Shown: positions 32,846-43,400 of the stretch, one piece after another
Position numbering within the stretch: the stretch's first letter is position 1
Layout of the letters: each line of letters begins with the position of its first letter
Assembly: GCF_029931775.1 (NCBI RefSeq)
Contig: NC_079332.1
Coordinates: forward strand, 19,599,803 to 19,663,802
Length of the DNA: 64,000 bases
From: Euleptes europaea
Taxonomy: Eukaryota; Chordata; Lepidosauria; Squamata; Sphaerodactylidae
Direction of reading: 5' to 3'
Notes under the pieces: generated by a model
What the model was told of the DNA's origin: nothing
The model's database searches: none
Seen by the model: only the letters and a program-made list of their open reading frames with translations
Translations under genes and position numbers: made by a program

Positions 32846-34690
32846 GGATCCTGAACTTAATACTCTGTGGTGCTGCCAGCGACTTAGTGCAGGATGTGGA
32901 TGCAGTTAAGCCATTTGGCAACAGTGACCACAATGGCATCAAATTTAATTTATGTGTAAGTGGGAAAGTGACTGGGAAATCTCACACAATTACCCTTGAC
33001 TTTAAAAGAGGGAACTTCTCAAAAATGAGAAACCTGGTAAAGAGGAAGTTGAAAAGAACAGTTAGGAGGGTTAAATCTCTGGAAAAGGCTTGGGGGTTAC
33101 TCAAGTCCACAGTACTAGAGGCTCAGCTAGATTGTATACCGCAGGTCAGGAAAGGTGGTAATAAGTCCAAGAGGCCACACCATGGCTAACTGGTAAGGTG
33201 AAGGAAGCAATTAGAGGGGAAAAGGCTTCCTTCAGAGCCTGGAAGGATTGTCCAAATGAGGCAAGCAAAAGCAAACACAAACTTGCACAAAGGAAATGCA
33301 AGCAAACAATTAGAGATGCAAAAAAGGATTTTGAGGGGCATCTTGCTAAACACATCAAAACAAACTATAAGAAATTCTTTAAGTACATTAGGAGTCGGAA
33401 ACCAGCTAGGGAAGCAGTTGGACCATTGGATGACAATGGGAGTAAAGGAACGCTAAGGGAGGATAAAGTGAGCGCTGAGAAACTAAATGTATTCTTATCT
33501 GTATTCACTGTTGAAGATACAGGGCAGATTCCTTCTGAACAGAGATTTTGGACAGGGGAGAATGAGGAACTGAGGCAAATAGTGGTAACAAGGCAGGAAG
33601 TCCTAGAATGTGTAGACATACTGCAAACTAACAAGTCACAGGGACCAGACGGGATTCATCCTAGAGTTCTTGAAGAACTCAAATGGGAAATTGCTCAACT
33701 TCTAACAAAGATATGTAATATGACCCTTCGATCAGCCTCTGTACCAGAGGACTGTAGAATGGCCAATGTAACACCCATTTATAAAAAAGGTTCCAGGGGG
33801 GACCCAGGAAATTACAGGCCAGTCAGCTTAATGTCTGTTCCGGGTAAATTGATGGAAAGCATTTTGAAAGACAGAATTGTCAAGCATATAGAAGGGCAAG
33901 CCCTGCTGAGCAAAACCCAACATGGCTTCCGTAAAGGTAGGTCCTGTCTCACTAACCTATTAGAGTTTTTTTAAAGTGTCAGTAAGCATGTGGACAGGAA
34001 TGAGCCTGTGGACATTGTATATTTGGATTTCCAGAAGGCTTTTGACAAAGTCCCCCACCAAAGACTGCTAAGCAAACTTCAAACTCATGGGATAAGAGGA
34101 CAAGTCCTCTTATGAATTGAGAGCTGGCTGAAAAATAGGAAGCAGAGAGTAGGAATCAATGGTCAGTTCTCCCAATGGAGGGATGTGAGCAGTGGGGTGC
34201 CTCAGGGATCTGTGTTGGGACTGGTGCTTTTCGACCTGTTCATCAATGACCTGGAGTTGGGGTTGAACAGCGGGGTAGCCAGGTTTGTGGATGACACCAA
34301 GTTAGAGTGGTTAAAACAAAATTGGACTGTGAAGAGCTCCAGAGGGATCTCTACAAACTGGAAGAATGGGCATTAAAGTGACAAATGAGATTCAATGTGA
34401 GCAAGTCTAAAATGATGCATATTGGGGCAAAAAAATCCCACCTTCACGTGTACACTGATGGGATCTGTGCTGGCAGCGACAGACCAAGAAAGGGATCTTG
34501 GGGTGGTAGTGGATCACTCGATGAAGATGTCAACCCAGTGTGCTGCTGCTGTAAAAAAGGCAAATTCCATGCTGGCCATAATTAGATGAGGAATAGAGAA
34601 TAAAACTGCTGATTGTACAAATCTATGGTGAGACCACGCAAATGGAATACTGTGTACAGTTCTGGTCACCACACCTAAAATAGGATCGGC
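32846..34690 (+). mobile_element. CR1-type LINE lacking both ends, reverse transcriptase remnant
   Basis: An open stretch (33198-33974) encodes the N-terminal palm and fingers of a CR1 reverse transcriptase: KSQGPDGIHPRVLEELKWEI, PIYKKGSRGDPGNYRPVSLM, SKTQHGFRKGRSCLTNLLEF. Further right come [20 protein letters not shown] and the active-site region, where ARFVDDTKLE has VDD in place of the usual ADD. The frame is broken around 33975 and 34115. It belongs to a subfamily different from the copy at 19.4 kb. Unusually for a LINE, the 3' end is also missing: sequence stops matching near 34690 without a CR1 tail. Confidence 0.9.
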
Positions 34691-35066
34691 GACACCAGTG
34701 CAGAAACAGCTCCGTTGGTTGTTGGGTTTTGGCCAGAACGCACGGGCAGTGCAGGGTGGCCCCAGGATTGGTTTCGGGCATCTTTGATTCAAGGACTTCA
34801 GGTGTTGGACGGTGGGGAAGATCTTCAGCCGCCTGGTCGGAGGAGGCCAGCCCCCCCCCCACACACACACACTCAAGGATGTGGCCTGTGTCTAAGGCGC
34901 ATGGGCTCTGCTCTGGGGAGAGGCTTTGTGCAGGGTGTCCCCTCCAGTCAGACCTTCTGCCTCCGGGCGCCTTACCGGCCCCACCCACCGACAACCCCAG
35001 AGCCGCAGCATGTGTATGTGGGTCTTCTGTGGTGCAGGAGGAAGGCCTGGGCAATTCTCTCCAGCC

Positions 35067-35364
35067 ACAGCCAGCGTGGTGTAGTGGTTAAGAGCGGTGG
35101 TTTGGAGCAGTGGACGCTGATCTGGAGATCCGGGCTCGATTCCCCACTCCTCCACGTGAGTGGCGGACTCGACATCTGGTGAAGCGGGTTCGATTCCCCA
35201 CTCCCACACATGAAGCCAGCTGGGTGACCTGGGGCTAGTCACAGCTCTCTCAGCCCCACCTCACCGGGTGTCTGTTGTGGAGGAAGGGAGGAGATTGCAA
35301 ACCGGTTTGAGCCTCCTGAAAAGGTAAAGTTGGCATATAAAAACCAGCTCTTCTTCTTCTTCCT
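35067..35364 (+). repeat. tRNA-derived SINE (family A), with internal duplication
   Basis: The head cagcgtggtgtagtggttaa and B-box-like gggctcgattccccactcct are followed by a second near-copy (gggttcgattccccactccc) 50 bp on. The body then reads gctgggtgacctggggctag and the end is (TTC)n. The repeated B-box segment suggests a local duplication within this copy. Confidence 0.85.
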
Positions 35365-35589
35365 CCACCCAAGCAAAGTCCTCCCCCCCCCCCGATTGTG
35401 AAGCTGTGTGAACCGTGTAGCTGGCCAAGGGGGTGGGGGTGGGTGGGGGGAGGGGGCAGGCGAAGGCTCTTTCCCAGGGCAACAATCCAGTTTCAACCCC
35501 TTTATTCGCAGCACCACGAACAAATGGGGGGGGGGCGGAAGGGCAGCAGCAGCAGCAAAACGAACCCAGGAGTCTCCCAGTGACTTAAA

Positions 35590-36700
35590 ACCGTGTGTGT
35601 GTGTGTGTGTGTGGCGGGGGGGGGCGTTTCTCTGATCCTGCCAGTGCCCCCCACCCCCCCCCACCCGGCGCTTCAGGGTTGGCAGCTGGAGGCTGAGCAA
35701 AGGCGCCCCCTCCTCCCACTTATTGTAGTGGGCCCCGTGGGGAGGAGGGGGCGCAGCAGTGGGAATTGGGGGGGGTCCGCCAGTGTTCCCTCCAGAGAGG
35801 TGTGTCTCCCCCCCCCACCCGCTGCTAGCTCTGGTGTGTGTGTGGGGGGGAGAAGGTTTTCAACCCCCCACCCCACCCCACCCCGAGTGGGCTTCTGGGA
35901 AGGGCCGGGGTCTCTCGTGGGGGGGGGCGAGCCGGCGGGAGGCGCCCAGGCCTGCGGGGCGGGGGGCGGAGGCGGGGCTGCGCTTCCTCGGCCGGCCGGC
36001 GGCGCTGGCGGGGGCGCTGCAGAGACCCGACTCCCTCCCCTCCCCCCCTCCCGCTCGGCGGCGGAAAAGGAAGAGGCCGTGGTGGGGGTGCGCGGGGGGG
36101 GGCCGGAAGGGGCGGGGCCGTGTGGGGCGGTCGGTGTGGGGCGGAAGGCGGGCCCCGGGGGTCCGTGGGCGCGAGCAGGGCCCGAGAGGCGTGTGGGCCC
36201 TTGCGGGGGGGGCATGGGGGAGGGGCGCCGCCCGCCCTGCGCGGCCTCCTCGCCGGACCCCCCGATCCCCCCGGGCCGGTGAGTGCGGGGGGGGGGTAAC
36301 GTGTGGACGCGCCGGGGCTCCCGTTCACGTGTCAGCGGCCATCAGCGGCGCCCCGGCCGGCCGGCGGGCGGGTGGGCGGAAAGCCGGCCTGTGGCCGGGA
36401 CTGAGGCCGGAGCCCCAGGGCGGCCCTTCGGCACCTGCCGGGGGCCCCCGCCCCCCCCCGGCGACCCCGGGACCGCCAGACCGGCGCCTCGCGTCCCGGG
36501 GGGCCCAGGGGGCGTCGGGGGGCGGCCCCCCGGGGGGACCGCAGGCTCCGTGGCCCGAAACCAGGCCCGGCATTTTTGGGGGGGGGGGCTCCCCCGGGGC
36601 CAGGGGGTTGAGGGGGAGGGGGGCTGACCGCATTGGCTCTCCCTTGGAGGGCAGCCTACCTCACAGGGACGGGGGTGGGTTGCGAGGGTAAAAGAGGTGC
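35590..36700 (+). promoter_or_regulatory. AXIN1 CpG-island promoter
   Basis: This is a very GC-rich, CpG-dense block with long G runs and several GC boxes, ending in a good splice donor at 36279. Its position 1.1 kb before the first coding exon matches a TATA-less AXIN1 promoter. A TG microsatellite lies at its left margin (35593-35612). Confidence 0.65.
35960..36278 (+). other. Probable noncoding first exon of AXIN1
   Basis: The only strong donor in the CpG island is gccg|gtgagtgcg at 36278/36279. The next acceptor, cccccactgcag at 37384-37395, opens the exon holding the AXIN1 start. The left boundary (transcription start) is a guess. In this joined leader an upstream ATG at 36214 would read 31 codons and stop at 37426, 45 bp before the AXIN1 ATG. 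Confidence 0.5.
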
Positions 36701-36957
36701 CCTGAGATCAGGGGAGGGGGAGGCGGGGCAGCGGCTGCTGCTGGGAGTTTCCGAAAGGGCCCGCCTGGGGGCGGGGGTGGGGGTGGGGGGCTGCGTGTGC
36801 CCCCGCGCGCCCGGGCCCTGTGCTGAGGAGCCCTGTGTCTCCCCGAAGCTTGCCACGCTTTGGGTTTGGGGTGGGCCGATCCCCTGCCGGGGGTGGGGGG
36901 GGGTCCTTGCTGTTCTCAGGCGAAGAGTCGCCTTTGGGTTCACCGCGGTTTGTGGCT

Positions 36958-37163
36958 GTTACCGCACTTTGTATTCCCAGCGGTGCATTAAGAGTTTGAA
37001 AACGTTATAAAAAATACTGTTCGCACTTTGTTTGGCCCCTCGAGCTGTGAAGACGTCTTCCAACCATTTCTAAGCCGTGGTATCCAAAAACCCTTTTAAA
37101 GCAATGTTTTTTATAACATTTTCAAACTCTGAATACATCGCTGGGAATACAAAGTGCGGTAAC
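36958..37163. mobile_element. MITE with about 60-bp terminal inverted repeats in AXIN1 intron 1
   Basis: The left end gttaccgcactttgtattcc is matched in reverse complement by the right end (gggaatacaaagtgcggtaac). The match extends about 60 bp inward with roughly six mismatches, leaving about an 80-bp centre. The element is a plain non-autonomous DNA transposon of unresolved superfamily. No clear target duplication is visible. A 5S-like SINE adjoins its right end. Confidence 0.8.
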
Positions 37164-37325
37164 CCCCGAGCTAGTATTGGGATGGGAGACTCCCCAAGGG
37201 AAGTCTAGGGTCGCCGAGGCAGAGGCAGGCGCTGGCAAAAACCACCTGTTTAGTCTCTTGCCATGAAAACCCCAAAAGGGGGGTCGCCATAAGTCGGCGG
37301 CGACTTGATGGCGCTTCACGCACAC
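37164..37325 (+). repeat. SINE with 5S rRNA-like segment
   Basis: The string gctagtattgggatgggaga matches the 5S box TTAGTACTTGGATGGGAGAC. The tail reads ccataagtcggcggcgactt and gatggcgcttcacgcacaca. It is a plus-strand copy starting flush with the MITE end. Confidence 0.7.
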
Positions 37326-37471
37326 AGCAAGAGTTTTGCACCCGCCGGGATTGTCGGCCGTGCCTCTAACTGCCCTTTCCCCCCCCCCACTGCAGCTGGG
37401 CCCGCGTGTTCCAGTGGGGACCCTGAGGCTCAGGCCATCCCGTTGCTCCGGTTCCGGCCACCGCCGCCAAG

Positions 37472-40400
37472 ATGAACGCCCCGGGCCAGGGCTTCCCTCT
37501 GGATCTCGGAGGAAGCTTCACGGAGGACGCCCCGAGGCCCCCGGTCCCCGGTGAGGAAGGGGAGCTGATCTCCACAGACCCGCGCTCCGTCGTTGGCCAT
37601 GGTTTTTACCCTGGGAAGTGCGAGGTTCTCAAGGCGGAGCCCTCCACCGCCACTCCCCGGCGCCCTGACCTGGACCTGGGCTACGAGCCGGAGGGGAGCG
37701 CCTCCCCCACGCCCCCCTACCTGAGGTGGGCGGAGTCTCTGCACTCCCTGTTGGACGACCAGGACGGGATCAATCTGTTCAGAACCTTTCTGAAGCAGGA
37801 GGGCTGCGCAGACCTGCTGGACTTCTGGTTCGCCTGCAGCGGCTTCCGGAAGCTGGAGCCCTCAGACTCCAATGAGGAGAAGCGGCTGAAGCTGGCCAAA
37901 GCCATTTACAAAAAGTACATCCTGGACAACAACGGGATCGTGTCGCGGCAAATCAAACCGGCAACCAAAAGCTTCATCAAAGATTGCGTCATGAAGCAGC
38001 TCATTGATCCTGCCATGTTTGACCAGGCCCAGACAGAGATCCAGTCCATGATCGAGGAAAACACGTACCCGCTGTTCCTTAAGTCGGATATTTATTTGGA
38101 ATATACAAGGACCGGGGGGGAGAGTCCTAAAGTGTACAGCGATCAGAGCTCAGGGTCTGGGACGGGGAAATGCCTGTCGGGCTACTTGCCTACCCTCAAC
38201 GAGGATGAGGAATGGAAATGTGACCAAGAGGCTAAGGAGGAAGCCGGTCGTGATTCAGTCCCCTCCAGCAGGCTCACCCAAAAGCTGCTGCTGGAGACGG
38301 CCCCTCAGCGCGCAACGCCCTCAAGACGATACAGCGAGGGGAGGGAGTTCAGGTGAGCGCCATGGGGCAAGGGCCTCCAAACGGCTGGGGGTGGGGGTGG
38401 CGCCGGCAGCACAGAAACAGGGTCACCCTTGTGTTCGGCGTGTTCATTTCCCATTTGGCAGAGACGACAGAAAGGCAAGGGGAAGGAGCCCAGGTTGCGC
38501 CTGGCTGCTGTCTTGGTCTGTGGTGGCCAAGGGTGGCAGGAGGGTGGGGGCAGGGATTTGTGGCTGCATGAAGCGGCAGAGGGAGGTCCCCTGTGCCCCC
38601 CTGCCGAGTCAAGCCATCCCTCTGGGCCATCCGGCACTGCCTGTCTATCTTGACCGGCAGTGACCGCCAAGTCTCAAGCAGGGGTCACTCTGAAATGCTT
38701 TGAGATGCCAGAGGCCAAAGCGAGGATGTCCCTCCCCAGACTGGGCTCTCAACGGTTCCAGGTGGGTTCCTTGGTGGGGAATTTCTCCACAGTTAGTCAC
38801 TGTCTGTCCTGCATGCACTGTGGTGGCAAAGTTGTTTGAACCTTTATCCCAGGGGTGTTGAACTCCTTTGCTAGGAGGGTCTGATAGGACAGAAATGTCA
38901 CTTGGTCAGGCTGGGCCATGGGTACCAAATAAATAAATACATACATACCATAAAATGTAATGCCAGATACTGGAGATACAAAAAAGACACAGGCAAAGTC
39001 AATTAATGATATTTTTTTACTGAAAACACAAACAAGCTTAGAACAATAACATTTTTATAATATTTCCTTTTATTTAACGGCCTTATTGTTTTCAGTATGC
39101 TTGTATTTTAGGTAAAAAATAAAATAAAAATAATTTCATTAATTGACTTTGCATGAGTCTGCTATAAAGTTTGCATCTCTGGTCCCTGGCGTTTATATTA
39201 AATCTTAACCTGGGGGTGGGGGGTGGGGTGGCTGCCTTGGCTGGCGAGCTCGCAGATGTGGACTGGGGGGCGGGGGGCTGCCTTGGATGGCAAGCCTTCA
39301 GCCCTCCCCCGGTACAGAAAGTCAGGGAGAAAGAGAGAGAGAGAGGAGAAAGAAAGGGAGAAAGAGTGAAACAGATAGGAGAGAAAAGAGAGGGAGAGAA
39401 ACATAGAAAGAAAGAGACAAAGAAATAAAGGGAGAGAGAGAGAAGAGGGAGGAGAGAGAGAGAAAGACAGAAGGAAAAAGAGAAAGCGGGAGAAAGAGAA
39501 AGAGGAGAAAAAGAGAATGAAAGATGGGGGGAAGACAATGAGGGACGGAGGAAGGCCACTGGCTGGGCTCGTGGGGCCAGAGTGGCCCCGGGAAGCCCAG
39601 AAAAGGAGGGGGAAGGTGGGGGCTAGCTGCCTTGGCTCCGTGGGCCGGAGAAAAGCCCTCTGCGGGTCGGATTTGGCCTGCGGGCCACATCTCTGACACC
39701 CCTGCTTTATCCCATTCCAAGGAGCTTGTTACCCCCCCAAAAAAGTCAGAATAACCTCCTAAGGCAGTGGTCGGCAAACTCATTAGTCAAGAGAGCCAAA
39801 TATCAACAGCACAACCATTGAGATTTCTTTTGAGAGCCAAATTTCTTAAACTATATAGGTAGGTACACTGTTTATTAACTTAATAAACTTTAATTAAAGT
39901 TTTAAGTCTTAATTAAACTATAGGTACACTGAATAAAACTTGATATCATACTTAATAATGATCTTATTTATTGATAAAAATTAAATTGTAAGTAAGGTAT
40001 CCATAAAATTAAATCATGTCAATGACTGACAAACACTTAATGTGAACAATGGCCTTGCATCTCCTTGGAAAGTTTGGGTAAATCAGGTTTGTATGTTGTT
40101 GTTTTTAATTTTAGGCATGATTCCAGGTTCTCATCAATAAGACGGCTTCTCAATTTACTCTTGATAAGGTTCATGCTTGAAAAAGATTGTTTGCATGAAT
40201 ATGTAGAACTGAAAAGGGAAAGAACAGCAAACGCTAGTAGAGGAAGGGAGGGGGGAGGAATAGAGAAAGGAAGGAAGGAACCGGGAAAGGAAAGAAGAAA
40301 GAAAGGGGGGAGGGATGGAGAAAGAAAGAGGAAGGAAGGAAGTGGGAAAGGAAAGAGAAGGAAGGAACTGGGGAAGAAAGGCAGCCTGGAGCTGGACTTT

Positions 40401-43400
40401 TGGGAGCCCCTGAGGGGGACGAGGAGGAGGAAGGCGGCGAGGAGGAGAGTTTACCCCTTCCAAGTGGGCCGTTGATTAAGGTGCGAAATCCGCCCCCTGC
40501 CCTGGAAGTTCCCCCACAAGATCCCGGCCGGGCAAGATGCGGCCTGCGCTGGGGGCGGGAAGGCGATGCGCCGGACCAGCTCCAAACTCTCAGTCTGAGG
40601 CGCGGGGAGGGCGAAGCGAGCTCGGTCCTGGCCCAGGAAGCATCGTCGCCTTACCTGCCCGGGGCCAGGTGGAGCCAACAGGAGGAGGTGGGGGGGGTGA
40701 GAGGTCGCCCAGCTCCGGTCGCTCATAGAGACAGAGGAGGGAAGGCGGCGGCGGCCGAAACGAGGACCAGACAGCCACGCCTCACTCCTCACGGTGGAGA
40801 GAAGGAAGGGAGGAGGGAGGGAGGGAGGAGCCCCCTCTCTGCCAAACCAAGGCGCGCAGCCAGGCGGCAAGAAAAGACGGGGGGGTGGCAGCTGAGGGGC
40901 TCTTGTCGTTCTCCAGCCGCCGCCGCAATGGTGGGAGGCAGGGACGGCGCTGGGGCGAGAAGGAGGAAGGGCCACTCCTTCCTCTCTCGGAGACCCTCCC
41001 GCTGCTTCGGCCGGCCTAGGGCGCTGCTTCCGTACGTGGGAAGAGCCGCCCTCAGGGGCCCAAAGAGCCACTTGCGGCTCAGGAGCCGCGCTTTTGCGAC
41101 CCGTGTCCTAAGGATACAAGAACATAACGAGCCAAACTCTTAAAATAGCCTTAGCAACACACTCCGAATATGATTGGAATCCCCGCCCTCTGGCCCCCCA
41201 ACCCAAACTGTTTGAATTCTTTTACCTGAAAGGTGGCCCTGAAGGAAGGGGCCACCCGGTCTTAGCGGAGCAGTGTGATGTCTTCAGGCACTTAAGACCT
41301 TCTGCAGTGTGAGAATCATCGAATCATAGGTGGCCGTATAGGCCATCTAGTCCAACCCCCTGCTCAATGCAGGATCAGCCTAGGTCCCAACCTCTCGTCA
41401 CTTGTGTACCCCTTGGCAGCCCATTTCCATAAATTGTACCCTTCATATTACCAAAATGCTCATATATACATCGGCACCAGCACGACAGCACTTAAATGTT
41501 CGTGAGGTGGAGAAGAAGGAAAGCTGAGCCTGTGAGGGGCGGCCACCCAGCATGCTCTCTGTAGTGGCGTGTTCGCAACACATTGTTTAGGGAGGGACTC
41601 CCTACCATTGGCCAAAATAACAAAGTGAGGGAATGGGGCTTTTCTCAAGGTTAAATAATGAAGAAAACGCGCTCCACCACTCGTCATAACATTCAATTAA
41701 TTTCACAACTTTTGACTTGTATCTTTTCTTACACTGTTGACGTATGTGCCTTTTCCCACCATTATCAGTTTTTTCCGCATACCCCAAAATGTCCTGATTC
41801 GTACCCCTGTGGGAATGCTTACCCCAGGTTGGGAATCACTAGCCTAGAGAATCCCTGACAAGTGTTTGTCCAGCTGCTGCTTGAAGACTGCCAGAGAGGG
41901 GGAGCTCACCTCCTCCCTAGGCAGCCAATTCCATTTCTGAACTATTCTCACTGTAAAAATGTTTTCCTAATGTCCAGCTGGTACCTTTCCATAATTTGTA
42001 CCCATTATTGCAAGTCCTGTCCTCTGCTACCAACAGGAACAGCTCCCTGCCCTCCTCTAAGTGACAGCCTTCCAAATACACGAAGAGAGCAATCATGCCC
42101 CCTGCCCTCAATCTCCTCCAGCCTAAACATTCCCAAGTTCCTCAGCCTTTCCTCGTAGGGCTTGGTCTCCAGGCCCCTGGTCATCCTTGTCACTCTCCTC
42201 TGCACCCGCTCGCTTCTGTCCACATCCTTTTTTAAGTAAGGCCTCCAGAACTGCACACAGGACTTCAGGTGCAACCTGACCAATGTGGTGTACAGTGGGA
42301 CTATGACATCTTGCAATTTGAATGTTATGCCCCTGTTGTTACATCCCAAGACTGCATTAGCCTTTTTTGCCTCTGCATCACACTGGCTGCTCATGTTCAG
42401 CTTACTGTCCACCCGTACTCCTAGATCTTGTTCACACACACTGCTACCCCATCCAGTATGCATGTTCCTCATTTTTGTTACCCAATTGTAGAACTTTGCA
42501 CTTGTTCTTGTTGAATTGCATCTTGTTCACATCCGCCCATGTTTCCAGTGTGTCCAGAGCTCGTCGTATCCTACCTCTCTTCTGGTGTTTTCACTGCTCC
42601 TCCCAATTTGGTGTCATATGCAAATTTAATGAGTAGTCCCTCTACCCTCTCATCCAGATAATTTGTAAAAATACTGAAAAGTACCCGGCCCAGAACCGAG
42701 CTCTGTGGCACTCCACTGGACACCTCTCTCCATTCAGATGCAACGCCATTGACAGCCACACTTTGGGCTCGGTTCTCCAACCAGCTCCTTCTCCACCTGC
42801 CTATCCTAGAGTCCAGCCTGCAGTGCTCCAGCTTACCTATCAGAACATCATGTGGGACCCTGTCAAAAGCTTTACTGAATTAAGTGTAAACCATGTCAAT
42901 GGCGTTCCCACAATCCAGTAAGCTCATCACTCGATCAGAAAAGAAAACGAAGTTGGTCTGGCAAGACCTGTTAGGAACAAATCCATGCTCGTTTCCCTGG
43001 AACACCAAGTTGTCCTTCCGCTAATCGCAGATTGACCCCTTTACAGTGTGTGGAGGCAGGCTGGTGGGATTCATCCTGCCTCAGGCGCTTTTCACAGCTT
43101 GCTGTAGATGTTGGCAGCTTTATGTTCCAGTACTGTTTTCCTTTAGAATTTGAGGCAGGAAACTTCCAGGAGAGAGTCCTTTGATCTCTTTTTGGCTTAA
43201 TCGGGAGGCGGGCGAACACCGTAAGCAGGTCCCAGGACTTACTTACAGAGTTAACAAAGCCACCTTGCGCCAAGAGGCGGGATATAACTACCAGTAAAAT
43301 AAATAAAATTAAAAAGATGTTGAATGTGTGTGGAAAATCTGCTTGTGAAGTGATAGTCTGGGAACCCCAAGATTCAGACAAAATGGTCTTAAGCAGCATT

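Noticed and set aside
32846-34690. Twin-priming inversion joining the CR1 pieces at 32845/32846
   Set aside because: Twin priming inverts the 5' part of a single LINE. Here the inverted piece is a 3' tip and belongs to a different CR1 subfamily, so two events are more likely.
35067-35160. Possible tRNA genes at SINE heads (also 30742, 58660, 10546, 61416, 50270)
   Set aside because: A- and B-box-like sequences are present, but the heads do not fold into intact cloverleafs by eye and all continue into SINE bodies.
35593-36691. Overlapping long frames on both strands in the AXIN1 CpG island
   Set aside because: They are Gly/Arg/Ala-rich chance frames in over 75% GC DNA with no homology signal.
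39092-39559. 155-codon Ser/Leu/Phe-rich minus-strand frame
   Set aside because: It is the translation of a GA/TC microsatellite inside the first hAT element.
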